A stretch of DNA of 64,000 nt from Laetiporus sulphureus 93-53 (taxonomy: Eukaryota > Basidiomycota > Agaricomycetes > Polyporales > Laetiporaceae). Positions 1-13,451 of the stretch are shown piece after piece. The translations under genes and the position numbers were made by a program. The stretch covers positions 127,654-191,653 of the forward strand of contig NW_024468568.1 of the NCBI RefSeq assembly GCF_001632365.1. Direction: 5' to 3'. How positions within the stretch are numbered: the first letter of the stretch is position 1; every line of letters starts with the position of its first letter. The notes below the pieces were generated by a model that worked only from the letters and a program-made list of their open reading frames with translations, had not been told where the DNA came from and made no database searches.

Positions 1-310
1 CAGATGGCAAAGGGAGAAATGAGCTGGGAAAGGCGCTGGAGAGACTTCGTGCAAAGTTCCGCGGAGCGCACTTGTAATAACTATTTGAGGCTAGTCTCCA
101 TGAAGGAACGAGTTGCGGGACAACCTCGTGCTCTGATTCGTTATGTAGTAGTAGTTCATCGTGTTCTCTCGAGACGTGTTATAAATGATAATGTCTAATG
201 TCTTTGACGCGGAAGACAAGCCTGCCTGATTGGAACGTCGATCATTTCTGCTTATAATTGTAATTGGCTGTATGATTTTAATCTAGATATCCCTCTGGTT
301 CTACACCAAC

Positions 311-1215
311 ATGTCCGCTGCAGCAGTTGCTAACATCAGCTTGTGCGATGTAAGATGCGGATTTCTGCGAGCAGAGGATTTACTGACAAAGCGCAATCAT
401 CTAGCATTGCCATCAGAAGCCGAAATACGACGGCCACAAATTCTGTGGAAGAACTTGCGCGACACAAGCTACTCAAGGAAACCTCTGCATCGTGAGAAGC
501 TTGAAACCAGAACTGTTCCGCTGAGGGGGCTGAGTAGACGATGTCGTGGCCTACAGCAATGCAACAAGAGGCCTAGGTTTGGTAACCATGACTATTGCGG
601 GAAGACATGCGCCGCTCAAGCCCAAGCAAAGCAGAAGCCAACCGCTGCTAGAGTCAACGTCGCGTTTGGGACACCAATCCAGGGAACTGCGAACTCTGCT
701 GCAAGGGCCCGTGGGCAGGCTTCGCTAGTCGCTTGTCAGTAGCGTTGTCGCCATTCTGATGATGGGATTCTGCTGAGAACCGCGCTTACAGCCCAGGATC
801 TAAATAGGAGCTTTTCGTCAGAAGACGACTCCGGAGATGATGCGGAGGATGACCCCGTCATCCCTCCTATGAACGTCTCCGAGGGGCACCAGTCCCCACT
901 TCGTAGTACTACATCGGCTAGTCCGACTGCGGCTCAGGCACCAGCAATTTGCGCCATCCCGGACTGCAACGAGCCAGTATACGTCGACCCTGCGGGACTC
1001 CAGACGAGTGAATACTGTTCGACGAAGCATCGCGAGTACGTATTTATTGCTGTAATTCAAGTCGCTGCTATTACTCAGTGTCTGGTCTTCTGCGAATCAG
1101 AGAAGCCGTGACGTCTGGGCTGGCCACCCCTTGTATCATGTGTGGGAAGTTGCCACAGAGAAGAACCGACTACTTTTGCAGTAGAGCCTGCAAGAAGGCA
1201 TCTATGAGCAAGTGA
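311..1215 (+). CDS. Cys-rich zinc-ribbon-like module protein (PARP-associated type, no PARP domain)
   Basis: Three exons fit in phase: 311-734, 792-1035 and 1101-1215, with introns GTCAGT..ACAG (57 nt) and GTACGT..CAG (65 nt), giving 260 residues. Three short Cys-rich modules are visible: one with a RPRFGNHDYCGKTC core (about nt 560-630), one with PDCNEPVYVDP followed by EYCSTKHRE (about 955-1035), and one with CIMCGK then YFCSRACKK at the C-terminus. An acidic Ser/Asp stretch lies between modules 1 and 2. From memory, such modules occur at the N-terminus of basidiomycete proteins that continue into a PARP-like catalytic domain; here the frame ends shortly after the third module. It may be a truncated relative or a stand-alone binding protein. 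The function is not known, and the residues before about nt 540 are not distinctive, so the start is uncertain. Confidence 0.55.
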
Positions 1216-1999
1216 AGGGGGATATCGTGCAGTAGCATCTATGTTTTGCTTCCATATAGCATTGCAGACTTCATAACTTCATGCTGCCTGTTCTGTTATA
1301 AAGGAGCACATACAATATCGATTACCCATGGATGAATGTATATGTATAACAGTCTCTGATCGAGTGGAATCGACATATGGCAGGATTGCGCTTATAAGTT
1401 ATCAGATAGGATGAGAAACATAGGAGATATGCAATCAAAAGAATCAAGAATAATTAGATGTAAATAGAAGCGAATCGAAGGCAGGAATTCTCGTGCGAAG
1501 GTCGTGGGTCAAAACTTCAGAGGCGGCCGAAAGGAGGAGGTAGCTCAGTCATCATGGGAGCAGGAGCAAGCGGGACCACACCCCAAATAGGTGCATCTGG
1601 CCATCAAGCTAGAAAAAGCAGCTAATGACATTTCAGCATAAGAAGGCCGTATGAAATAGAACGAGCAACCTTTCAAGGCTGGACGAGACTTCTGCGGCCT
1701 TCTCGTCGAGCGACTACGAACAGATGCCCCGGGCCTCTGAGCTCGCAGACGTGCAGATCGTCGACGTCTTGAACGCTGGGTAATCCTGTCAATCAAAGAG
1801 GTGGCAGTTACGCGTTATGAGCGACGGTACATGATCACAGACTGCTGAATCAACTGACTCTTGCACTGCAAGCGAGTCATGCACGTATAGATGCTGGGCC
1901 AGTGCGTACAGGCTTGAAGCAATATACTCGCAATCCTGTCGTCCGCAGCGTAGCAGGCCATCCGATGATTCAAGGCCGGCTATGAACATAGGATACGCT
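1216..1999. other. Intergenic, no supported gene
   Basis: Only short overlapping ORFs of 60-85 codons are present, without recognisable domains or a convincing exon chain. An Arg-rich minus-strand frame (1545-1796) could be a shadow or an extra exon of the weak ORF to its right. Confidence 0.4.
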
Positions 2000-2533
2000 T
2001 CACGAAGCTAAAGAATATAGCGTTAGCAGATCGATGAAATGCTCTCGCAGAACACGTACATATCGTTCCTTCACGTAATCACGAAACTCTCTTCCGGGCG
2101 TGGCCTGCTGTACCGGCATAGCAGATAGCATGTTCGCATCTGCGCGCGACCGATCACCGTGAATTGGATAGGCACCGATATCGCGATTATTGGCGTAAGC
2201 GGCGGCAGATCGTGCGGTGGCTCTGTATCTTTCGGCCAAGGCTTGTGCAGGAGTCGTCGTAGCACTATAGTGGCGATGACTCGCAGATGCAGCGCGCGCC
2301 ATTGCTCGAGGGGATGGTCTATAGTAGTATGTGCTGGAGCGGTCATCGTCAAATACGTGTGGCCGTTTCCTGGGCATCGGCTGCGGTGGACTGATGATGA
2401 TTCCGTACCGCTTCCGATGCCGAGGTGTCCTATACGTATTGTCGTTCCTTGGTCCATGAGGTTCACGAGGGTAAGTATTGTGCCACTCTTGCGCGCGAGG
2501 ACGTTGCATTGCAGGAGGTGGAGGCATCTTCAA
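2000..2533 (-). CDS. Hypothetical low-complexity protein
   Basis: This is a single open frame of 177 codons starting MKMPPPPAMQRP. The composition is rich in Pro, Arg, Tyr and Ala, with an Ala-rich stretch near the middle and a more ordered end (FRDYVKERYVRVLREHFIDLL) that could form a helix. No family is recognised. Support is limited to frame length; a 139-codon frame on the other strand overlaps it, so one of the two is a shadow. I prefer the minus frame because its composition resembles a disordered fungal protein. It may be one exon of a longer gene, or not a gene at all. Confidence 0.35.
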   Translation of the reverse strand: MKMPPPPAMQRPRAQEWHNTYPREPHGPRNDNTYRTPRHRKRYGIIISPPQPMPRKRPHVFDDDRSSTYYYRPSPRAMARAASASHRHYSATTTPAQALAERYRATARSAAAYANNRDIGAYPIHGDRSRADANMLSAMPVQQATPGREFRDYVKERYVRVLREHFIDLLTLYSLAS

Positions 2534-3377
2534 AGTGAGGAGCTGAGGAGAAGGGAGCTAGAAGGAGGGGGGGAATGAAAGCAGGGGGAGAGCGCATTTT
2601 AAGTACCACAGCTGGAAACGGGCCACAGGGGTTTCTGGAGATGGATCAGGTCACATGCGGCGATTGAGGCCACACCGAGAGTGCTGCAGAGAATCAAGAA
2701 GGAAGTCTTCGAGCAACTGCTGCTTGTGAACGAGTAGCGGCTGCTTGATCGCATCAAAGGACGCCACAAGAGCCAGCCTTTTATGTCAAGTGATGTCATG
2801 CAGAGCTCTCGGTCGTGCCAGGCTCACATACATGTCTGAGATGCCGCACAAGCTGCGACAGGGTAACGGCCGTCTGGGTCAAGAAGGAGTTTTCATTAGG
2901 GATACCGTGCGAGACGATGGTGACAATGACGGTTGAACGTTGAAAGCACGATAACCGAGCAACCCATGTTGCGCCACAGGGTAAACAGCAACAAACTACT
3001 AGCCACATATGCTGCCAGGCGGCCACACCAAGCGTGAGCATCCATAGTAAAACAATATTCAGCAAGCTAGTTCACCGTACCTTGCATGCCGTATATTTGA
3101 GCGTGTAGTCTGAGGCGTTGCGATTCCCATGGGTGAGATTTGAGAAATATAACTAAGGGACGTCACGATAGTCTTCCGCAATATGAACGGAAGGTTCACA
3201 ATGAGGGATGTCGATGAATGGAGAGTATATTTGACTGGTAATTACATTCCGAGAGAGGTATTGAACGTGGCAACGCCACTCGTTGATATGAAAACTACGA
3301 GTTTGCGTCATAAGGTATTCATGGTGACATGAAGTGCGAGGCGATGGACCGCTCACCGTAGAATCCGTGACTGCGAA
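2534..3377. other. Intergenic, no supported gene
   Basis: Both strands carry only ORFs shorter than 90 codons with no motif. A purine-rich run (about 2540-2595) lies just upstream of the weak minus ORF and could be its leader. The stretch also includes the downstream region of COQ4. Confidence 0.4.
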
Positions 3378-4403
3378 TTACACATGGTTGCCCATTTTAC
3401 TTTCAGCTTCCTCACGTCGCTTGGCTGCAGCTGCCTTCGCTTCACTGAGAGGCTTGCTCCATCTTGCCTCAGGAGGGTCCCAGATACCAAGCTCCTTCTT
3501 CATATCTTCTACGTTCTGCTCCCACCGCTCTTCCCAATAGACCGAGATCAAGCTTTTCGCACTGCTTCCACACTTGACTGCCCAGGGAACAAACTCCCTA
3601 AAAAGCTTCGCGCGCTTGGCGGACGACAACCGCAGATGCCCAAAGGCCGCGGCAAGGCCTGTCATAGGTAGTCCCAAGTTGGCAAATTCGAAGAATTTCA
3701 CCGCAAGCTCAGACTCGATGTTGACTGGGAGATTGCAGATACAGTGGTAGAAATCGTGGCATTCCCGGTAACGCTGCAGCACGTAGGCAAGCTCCGGGTC
3801 GTCCACGTAGTGTACCTGGACAATCGCTTAGCGAAACCCGAACAACACATGGAAACGGAGATATGCACGGGTTCGCGGGTATCCGGTGTGACACCGCAAC
3901 GATCAAGCCACGTTATGTATGCGCGGCCAAAGGTGCCATCGGGGAGCAGAGACAATTTGTTCATGTCTACAGTGTGTGAGTTCACTCGTGGTCGTTCCTT
4001 CAGGATTCTGCGTCCCTCCGCGTCATTGAGCATGGTATCTCGTAGACGGGGTAGTACCGGTCCTGACGTGACATCTCCGAGAGCAGCAACCATATCTAAG
4101 GACATGTACTTCAGTCACATTTGAGTGTTTCCATTGCAGACACAACCGACCTCCTCTTCGAGGATTCGCAAGTGCCATGAAAGCCGAGCCGACCATCAGG
4201 AAACCAGTTTCGAACCAATTGAGCGGAATGTGGCCTTCATATGCGGGCTTTGTAGCGGCGGTACGCATGTGCCATGGCTGCAAGGTCACGGGAGTTGATG
4301 CAGGTGCAATAGCAGCAAGTCTGGCTTTGTAGGGGCGGATCCCGCGGAGAGTTTTGGCTAGGATACTCATCCTACTTGAATGATCGAGTTGAACCGGAAG
4401 CAA
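3378..4403 (-). CDS. COQ4: COQ4, ubiquinone biosynthesis complex subunit
   Basis: COQ4 organises the coenzyme Q biosynthetic complex on the matrix side of the inner mitochondrial membrane, and recent work links it to decarboxylation and hydroxylation of the benzoquinone ring. Three exons close exactly: about 4370-4151, 4095-3869 and 3815-3378, with introns of 55 and 53 nt, giving 294 residues from the ATG at 4370 (an in-frame ATG at 4403 adds 11). The first junction restores RRG-DMVAALGD and the second TREP-VHYVDDPELAYV, both typical of the family. The family metal-binding motif HDxxHx11E is intact (HDFYH then E twelve residues on). An N-terminal Arg/Lys-rich segment (TLRGIRPYKARLAA) fits a mitochondrial presequence. 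Length matches fungal COQ4. Confidence 0.95.
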
Positions 4404-5124
4404 GTCGGAGTGACAATCGCCTCAACCCTTCGCGGAGCTTTCCACGTTCGGCGCTTGAATGCCAACGCTCGGAGTATCAATATGATGTGCGCTAGTGTTC
4501 TCCTGATCGCTGTAATAAATCTCCTGTTCATAGTCTGTGGCAATACTGTTGAGTGGCAAGTATATCTGACAGGTGCATAGACAGTGTTCCGAATTTTATA
4601 GATAGGCAGCGTGTCAGTGACTGTTTTTTTTTGTTCGATTATACAGTGGTCGCTGAGGGCTCCCAGTCGTAGGGCCACATAAATCACTGCCTTATACTAC
4701 CAGTGCCAAACGTTGCTGCTGTTGCCCATATGCTTACATCGCCCTGATTCTAATTCAACTATGCCCTACACAAACTCTGAGTTGCATGTCACGATTGCTT
4801 TCATCCGTTGACTATAATATTGCAACCACGTAGATATGGCAATTTCTAGGAAATCCTGGTGCGGCAAGGGTGTTAGCCAGCCGGCACCTTCCCGTCTCAT
4901 GGGCGCAAGGGAGTGAGAGGCTGGTGGGGCCACAAACGACTGGGGGCCTATGGTACTACAGGTGCGTACTTATATGTCTTTTCCACCCTTCCGTACTCGC
5001 CCGCTCCGTTTCCAGGTACCGCCTGCGACGCGTTTCAGCCGTCGCTTGGCGCTCGTCCTCCCGACGCGTTGAGCGCGTTCTACCGAAAGTGCCGTCGGTC
5101 GGCCACTTCCAACACAATTCAATT
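4404..5124. other. Divergent intergenic region
   Basis: This separates COQ4 (leftward) from the small protein gene (rightward). It contains only short ORFs, a T-rich run near 4624-4634, and no recognised motif. It presumably holds both promoters. Confidence 0.4.
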
Positions 5125-5467
5125 ATGTCTAGCACGAGCGTACTAAGAACGATCATCACAGCCGCAGGGTCAAAATGTGCTATAAAGAACAACGGCCAAA
5201 ACATCAGCAGAGTGCGTGCAGATTTTGAAGAGAGGCTATATCATCTGCATCATTTTTTATTGACTCTGACTCTCTTCACAGAGCGGCATCGAATTCGATA
5301 TCGATAATATCCTAGCGACCCGCGCGGCGGACCTACAGCAGTGCACGCAGCAATTCACGCAAGTGATGGTACACGTCGAAAGACAGATGCAAGTGATGGC
5401 TCTTGTGAGGCTGCGAGAGCCGACATGGAGTGAAACGATGCCATTAGTCATCGAGAGAGCCGCGTAG
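5125..5467 (+). CDS. Small conserved-looking protein, 90 aa
   Basis: Two exons (5125-5211 and 5282-5467) join in phase 0 across a 70-nt intron (GTGCGT..CACAG), giving 90 residues. The first exon starts MSSTSVLRTIITAAGSK; the second starts SGIEFDIDNILATRAADLQQ and continues as a likely amphipathic helix with spaced Gln, Val and Met, ending ERAA. There is no signal peptide or membrane segment. The clean splice sites, phase and helical pattern suggest a real gene, perhaps a small helical subunit of a larger complex, but I do not recognise the family. It is not part of an overlapping longer frame that makes better sense. Confidence 0.5.
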
Positions 5468-5739
5468 ACACGAAGATGGCAGTGATAATTTGAGGTGTAC
5501 TCGCTCTCGGTCTGGTGTGGCCTCCCGGCGCTGTGTCATGATTTTATACAATATGTTTCAGTATTCAGCCGAGTCTTCGGAGTACTTTCTGCTGCCGCTG
5601 TAATAATAATATGTAACAATACAGGAGCTCACAGTGGGACAGCAAGAACTGCTCCTACTTCATGTTACAGCATGTTCCTGGTCAGAGGACGTCTCAGTCA
5701 TCTGGCCCACACATCGAGTTGAAATAGTACCTTTGACAC

Positions 5740-7036
<1,297 letters not shown>

Positions 7037-8387
7037 ATGGACAGCCCCGGCGGGCCAACTACGCCGCTCACCTGGCCGAACGTCGGCCTCGCGTTTTCCT
7101 TCATCCTCTTCGACGCCGTCGTATCAGTGACGTTTGGACTGGGGGTGGGCAGCAGCCTCGTCACGGCGGCAGTGAGATGCGTACTGCAGCTGAGCTTGCT
7201 GGCGCTTATCTTGGACAAAGTGTTCTCGACGAATAATCCTTGGGCGGTTGCGGGAATTGCTGGTGGGTTTCCAGATGATGGCTGGTTAGTTGCATATACT
7301 AACGGATGTTGGACTGTGTGGAACAGCTCTATTGAATTTGATGGGTACTATCGAGACTGGTGCGTGCATGACTCGCGTCGTGATTTGTTTGCCGCCACCT
7401 GACGTCGTCGATGAATTTGTAGTAATCAACAAGTCAAAAAAACGATACACACAAATGGTGAGTATCAATACCTTGTGGTGGAATAGTATGTGTACTGACA
7501 AGAATGCTACGTAGTTTCCGTCTGTGCTGCTCGGCATGCTGGGTTCGACGATCCCTGTCTCAATTATCGGTACTCGTTTTGCAATGTCTGTCGATCCGTT
7601 CTGGAAGCCAGAGCAGTATAGTATGAGATGAGTGCCATGTACATAAAGGATTATACTGATCGTACTTGACAGTTCCGATCGTTGGAATGCTGTGTGGAGC
7701 CACAATCTCTGGTATCGTGATCTCAGTTTCTTACGTGCTGAAAGAGTTATAGTGCGTCTGTTCCATTGCTTTGTCGGATTATGTCTCGCTAAAATATATG
7801 TTCAGTGATAACCAAGACAAAGTCGAGATGTATCTCGCTTTCGGTGCATCACGAATGGAAGCCTGCAAACCTATCGCGAAAGAGGCTCTCCGCCTTGCTC
7901 TCACTCCCAATGTGAACCAAATGAGGTACGTTACAATGATACAACGTAGCCGTATGGTCTTGCCTGACCCTTGTCGTCTTTCAGCGTGATTGGACTCATC
8001 TCCATCCCAGGAATGATGACAGGTGCCATCCTCGGAGGCTCTTCCGTCGAGCAAGCTGCCCGGTTGCAGATGGTCATCATGTTCATGATCTCCTCATCCA
8101 CCGCGTTGTCCTCTATCGTTACCACCGTCCTTGCATTGGGTGTGGTGGTCGACGGGGAGCATCGTGTGCGCTCAGACCGTATTGATTCCCAGCAGCATGC
8201 AATTTGGCGAGCCCGAGACGCTGCCTTTGCCAAGGTGTCGAAAATGGTGAAGGACCTCACACATAGGACATGGAGAAAGGCGCGGCCGATATTTAGGCGA
8301 GGAAGTAGCAGTTACCGAAGCATCGAGGAGGAGCCCGCCAATGTACTGGATGACCGAGGGGATAGGGAGAGACTGCTACCCAGTTGA
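7037..8387 (+). CDS. UPF0014/FetB-like membrane permease
   Basis: Seven exons close exactly: 7037-7262, 7327-7359, 7423-7457, 7515-7620, 7673-7751, 7806-7925 and 7985-8387, giving 333 residues. The UPF0014 (YbbM/FetB) family are polytopic permeases; bacterial FetB pairs with the ATPase FetA in iron export, while the substrate of the fungal members is not established. Typical segments are visible: hydrophobic helices from residue 15 on, VINKSKKRY, GSTIPVSIIGTRFAM, QYIPIVGMLCG, the coupling-helix-like EMYLAFGASR, and SVIGLISIPGMMTGAILGG. The C-terminal 90 residues are hydrophilic (Arg-rich, then RSIEEEP) and presumably cytosolic. The 33- and 35-nt second and third exons are very small. No partner ATPase lies nearby. 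Confidence 0.93.
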
Positions 8388-8675
8388 CGAAGTGGCCGCT
8401 GGCGGTCTGGTTTGAAGGAAAACATTTTTGCTATGGTCGCGTACATTCTGCCGTTCACTGTTCTTACTCCGTTGGAAGTCCCGCTTCTGGACTTCTTTAA
8501 AACTGCTGTATATGGTAACCTAGCTGCCAAATGTTTGATGAGATCGGAGCTGATCGCCGAAATGTCTCAATTGAAACTGAGCAAATAAATGAGCTTTACA
8601 AAGTTGATCTACCGTGTCTCTGAAGGATAGACTGGGACTGTCTGACCGACCAGACCTGTTCTGCACTGGACGACG

Positions 8676-10526
8676 ATGGTCAAGAGTCTCCCACCAGAGT
8701 TCTACACTGCCTACCTCTCCGATGTTGCAAAGGAACGCAAGCCGAGCCCGAGTGCGTTCGTGATCCAAAAACGCGACTGCAATACCTGCTAACGGAAAGT
8801 TGTGGCAGTTCGTGGACTCTATCCACTCGAGGCCAAGCCAGGCGTGATATCCCTGCTTGCCGGAAAGCCCAATGCGACCACATTCCCGTTGACCTCCATC
8901 AAGCTGACATCGCGTTCGCCCACGGACCCGTCGCAGGAAACTGAGACGGAAATGAGTGGGAAGGCATTAGCTGAGGGCTTGCAGTATGGCCCGACGGCAG
9001 GGCTGCCTTCGCTGGTCGAGTGGGTGTATGGGCTGCAGGAGAGACAGCATGGCAGGAAGAAGGGCGAGGGATGGAGGGTCAGCATCGGGGCGGGGTCGCA
9101 GGATGTCATTTACAAGGTGAGTGATGAATTCAGAGGAGCCGATTTTTGAGTTACGAATCGTTCCGTTGGCAGGCCGTGATGGCTATGGTGAACGTGGGGG
9201 ATCCAGTGTTGGTGGAAAGTCCGGTCTACGCGTAGGTCTGTGCTTGTAATGTCTCCTGAGCCCCATCTGACCTAAATGCAGTGGAGTGCTTCCAATGTTC
9301 CAGGCGTTGCACTGTGACTTGATTGGTGAGTGAAATTACGTCTCATTTCGTGTGAGCGTATCAATCTCATCTTCGTTATAACCATCGATGACTACAGAGG
9401 TCGAGACCGATGCGCATGGTATTCGCTCCAGCGCCCTCCGCCAGATACTGGAGAACTGGCCTGCATCGAAGCCCAAGCCAAAGGTACTTTACACGGTACC
9501 GGTGCGTGTCATAACAAACTCTCCAAACCACTTGTTCCTTACAGGCCGCATATTGATCAAGTATGGCTGTAATCCAACTGGAATGACCGCCACTCGGGAC
9601 CGGCGGCAGGAAGTGTTCGAGCTCGCTCGGGAACACGATTTTATCATTCTTGAAGGTGAGCCTTTCGCTCTTGGCTTTTACTATCTATGACTTGAACTCG
9701 ACCACCTTGCGCAGACGACCCTTACTACTATCTCTACTACGGCACTGCTCCACGCTATCCATCCTATTTTGCGCTCGAACTCCAACAGCCGAATGCGGAG
9801 GTCGGACGCGTACTCCGCTTCGACAGTCTCTCCAAGATCCTCTCATCCGGCATCCGGATCGGATTCGCATGTGGCCCAGAGCCTCTGATGACGGCGATTG
9901 ACATGCATGTGCGTGCTTTGGCTTTCGGGTCTCACACATTCGTTACGTTATGCAAATGGGCTTTTGACCGATGGACGATCCATGACAGACCGCTGTTGCG
10001 AACCTGCAGACGTCTTCACTCACACAGACGATCACGCATGCACTACTCGATACATGGGGCTACGACGGGTTCAAGACGCACACGGAGACTGTGTCCGCAT
10101 TTTACCGTGAGAAGCGAGACGTGTTTGAGAGTGCGCTCAAGCGGCACCTCAGCGGGCTTGCGGAGTGGAGCACGCCCGAGGCCGGAATGTTTTTCTGGTG
10201 CGCTTTGCTTGTTTTGCTTTACTCGCTTGCACAAATGACCCTAACTGGCCCCGATCTGTTCTGGCGTTTTAAAAAACAGGTTCAAGCTGCTATTGACAGA
10301 AGACGCGGCATCGTCCGACGACGGCGACTCAGAGAGTATCATCCGGACAAAGGCGTACGAGCGGGGTGTGCTCGCGCTGCCGGGGACGGTCTTTCTTCCC
10401 AGTGGAAGGAAGACGGCGTATGTAAGAGCAGCGTTCAGCTTGTTGACGGAAGAGGACGTGGAGGAGGCGGTGAAACGGCTGAGGGAAACGGTGTTGGAGG
10501 CGAAGCAGTCGGCGGGGAGCTCTTGA
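8676..10526 (+). CDS. Class I/II PLP-dependent aminotransferase (aromatic/2-aminoadipate type)
   Basis: Nine exons close in phase (8676-8751, 8809-9116, 9173-9231, 9282-9325, 9398-9501, 9562-9655, 9715-9908, 9989-10197, 10280-10526), giving 444 residues. The fold-type I signatures are in order: PIRGLYPLEAKPGVISLLAGKPN at the N-terminus, QYGPTAGLPSLVEW, GSQDVIYK, the YGCNPTGMTATRDRR substrate/PLP segment, DDPYYYLYY with the PLP-contacting Asp and Tyr, and SLSKILSSGIRIGF with the Schiff-base Lys. The pattern matches the fungal ARO8-like/kynurenine-aminoadipate aminotransferases, which transfer amino groups between aromatic or 2-aminoadipate donors and 2-oxo acids. The substrate cannot be settled by eye. 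No organelle targeting signal is evident. Confidence 0.93.
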
Positions 10527-11461
10527 ACTAGCTCGCGATGAGTATCGCCCGAAGGTGCGTTCGTTACGCATCAGGGTCAGTTGATGATAGCTGACCTCCA
10601 CAGGATCTCTATGGTTGTCGTAGTAAAAGCAAACTCGCCAGCGGCTCGGCCGCATGGGAGATCCACTGTGTAGCGTTAGCAGTGAAGTGTTGGCTTGATG
10701 CAACCCCCCGGCGATTGCGATGGGTAATGCCTTCCATTCTGTCCTTTCGCTCGCTTCCACCCGCTGCGCTCATGAGCAGCGGGTCAGCAACATAGAGCGA
10801 AGGCAGCCCCGTAGCGTGCTAGGTGGCAGATAATGAGAATGTTTCGTGGCAGGTTGAAGATTTAACTATCCCTGCCTCTTTCTCGATGCCCCATGAAGTT
10901 GTCATCCCTCTTCTACGGTATTTCAACCAATTGCGGCATCCTCTCTCGATATCTTCATCTAACATGACTCGCGCTACCACCATGCTATTCGCAGTTCTGA
11001 TGATCCTTTAATAACTCCCGCAGAGAAGTCTCTGGCGGTGAGTCGTTCCTGGATAACGCTCGATCCGTTGTTCACGATACGTGCTATTATGTGCATAGAA
11101 TTACCGGAACAATGCTCCAGATGCCATTCTGAACACGGAAGATTTGCAAGCTCACACGCTGGTAAAAATAGCATTACTTTGCGAATTGTTCAATGTGCGT
11201 AGTGCACCTGTTTCTGCATGGCAGTGAGCAAGGCCAAATGTAGTTCATACTATATGACGTAGTGACATGACAATATTGTTCACATTCAAGTGTTATTGCG
11301 GATAGGCGTTACGTACACGAGTGAGCATCGACATCATACTTCTATCTGTCCATTCAATGAACTCGCCAGACACTCATAAACAACATTGGGCTAATTACGG
11401 GTGAAGGGGGTCACTTACTCATGCATGAAGAATCATCTCATTTCCACTCCATACCACCTCA
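10527..11461. other. Intergenic between convergent genes
   Basis: This is about 0.93 kb between the 3' ends of the aminotransferase and ALG12 genes. It has only short ORFs (at most 66 codons) without motifs. A short inverted repeat, CCCGCTGCGCTCATGAGCAGCGGG (10758-10781), could form a hairpin downstream of the aminotransferase stop. Confidence 0.4.
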
Positions 11462-13451
11462 TTATATGCTTCGCTGTAGGATCACCAACTTCTCGCTCGT
11501 AATCATCTCCAGCGGATGCAGCAACACATCCATTATACCCATAACGTTCTGAAGCTTCCCTCTGATAACGTTTTTCAGCTCCGGATTTACCACCCACCAA
11601 TCGAAACCATCCACTGTATCGACAGCCTTCCACGCTGCCGTCGAGAATCCAGTCGGGCGGGACAGCGTGGGTCCAGACTCGGCGATGACGTGCGTAATCT
11701 TGCGGTCTGCAGTCAACGCCTGCGGGGAGAGGTGCTCGGTCTTGTTGTACGTCCAGTGTGGCGTCGTAGGGACGATGTCGATGCCTGGCGGGTAGGGCGG
11801 TGCATGGGTCTGCAGGAAAAGCGAGGCGCCAGTCTGAGCAGCGAGATTGGATATGTAGACGTGAACTGTGGACGGTGAGAGCTTGCGCTTTCTGTATGAC
11901 ACTGACTCACCATGGTCATAGCCATCGTACAACTCATTGAACCTTGCGAGCGACTCGCCACCCGGATAATTCGCCATGGATGCCTTGGTAAGCAAATGTG
12001 TAGCAAGACAATTGCATGCGACCAGGCCAATGACCGTCATAAGACATATCCGACCGAAGAGGCTGCTCTTCCTCCGCGATATCCTAAAGAATAACAAGGA
12101 CTTAATCTTCGAACAGGCACATCATACAAAATGGTGATCACGTACATCCAAGCGGCGCCACGCGCAGCTGCGATATTGAAAATGGGCACGACGTATACCA
12201 CAAAGCGCCATTCCTTGTGATCGAGTCCGCTGATCAGGAGGAGGAATGCAATTGTAGGGAGTAAATGCGCGCGAATGCGAGAATCTGATAAGAAGCCGAT
12301 GAGAGACAGCGGAAGGGACGAAAGCAGGAGCTTTGGAAGATGAGCCGTGAAGTAGCTATGAAAAGGCGAGACCTTTGGACATGTATAGCGAAACACACGG
12401 TAAGAACTCTGATGAGTTCCGTTATAAAGACATATACGTACACCCCATTCAGAGCTCTTGCCTTCGAGCACATTGAAGTAGATGCCGTAAAATTCTGGCC
12501 ATAGAGGCCATCGCTGCCAGAAGTAAGAGTCAACCACCATTGTGAGAGCTAAAGATGGCTTGTCTTAGAGTTAGTCTACTCGAAGACCTCAGGGTATACA
12601 GCTGACCAGCAGAACATATTCCAGAGATGAGTCCGACTTTGAAAAGGCCTGCGAATGTGCTGTAGCGGCAGATGAGAGCCTGCAATACGAGAGTGCCGAG
12701 TAGTAACGACAGCTCTGAGCGAAAGACGGCGGCAGTGAATGTCAACAAGGCAATAGCGCGATGGACAGCGGATTGAGATGGTCGCTTGGAGTTCGGTGCA
12801 CGATTCATCAACAAATATAGTGCAACATTGGCTGAGAGGAAGAGTCCATCTAGTATTGCACAAACGCTGAGTGGAAGCATGCGCACCAGGGAAGAGTGCG
12901 AACATGTTCGGCAAGGTCCTGCCCATCCAAAACGGAAGGTGGAATTGCGTGCATGACAGGATCACGAAGAGTGCGCTTGTGGAACTACCGAAGCGATGCG
13001 AGACAGCACGTCGTAGCATGCAGAGGGAAACGGCATTCACGGTAGCGAGGACAAGCCGGACTGCGAGATAGATTCATATGGAGCTTCCGTGAGAGGAATG
13101 AGCTTACGAACCAATAATCTGGAGGTCGAACTTGCTGTATAGGAATCCGAGACCACAGGCGACATTGATCGCCGTAGTGGAGATCCAAGCTAGCAGTACG
13201 CTTCCTATGAAAGTGCGAGGGACTGCACCAGGGAAGACGAAGTGATCATACTTCAATTGTTAAGGTTTGGCTCCGCGCGCTGAACATAGGATAGGCATGC
13301 GCACGTTATGAAGGGCGTTCCATCGAATGCCGTACATGAACACATCGTGCGTTGCATGCAAGTTGAAGCTTTCCTCAACTTTTGTGTAGGGCGCGAGGAA
13401 GACATGGCACCAGGCAGTGCCCACAAGAACCAAGTCCAAAACAGCGCTCAT
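11462..13451 (-). CDS. ALG12: ALG12, dolichyl-P-Man alpha-1,6-mannosyltransferase
   Basis: ALG12 adds the eighth mannose (alpha-1,6) to the dolichol-linked N-glycan precursor in the ER lumen. The reading begins at the ATG near 13451 (MSAVLDLVLVGTAWCHVF) and runs leftward through several short exons. Family landmarks in order are APYTKVEESFNLHATHD (the GT-C luminal Glu/Asp loop), YDHFVFPGAVPRTF, QFHLPFWMGRTLPN, SELSLLLGTL, DSYFWQRWPLWPE, LDHKEWRFVVYVVPIFN, and a C-terminal luminal segment with HVYISNLAAQTGAS. A late intron (GTGAGT..CCACAG near 11865-11912) joins DGYDH to VHVYIS. The HKEWRF block is diagnostic for the PIG-B/ALG9/ALG12 family, and the overall set fits ALG12 best. I did not place every splice site. 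Confidence 0.9.

Noticed and set aside
2159..2578. 139-codon plus frame
   Set aside because: It overlaps the weak minus ORF at 2000-2533 and has no better support; at most one of the two is real.
4620..4640. T-rich run as a Pol III terminator of a tRNA gene
   Set aside because: No A/B box pair or cloverleaf could be found upstream on either strand.
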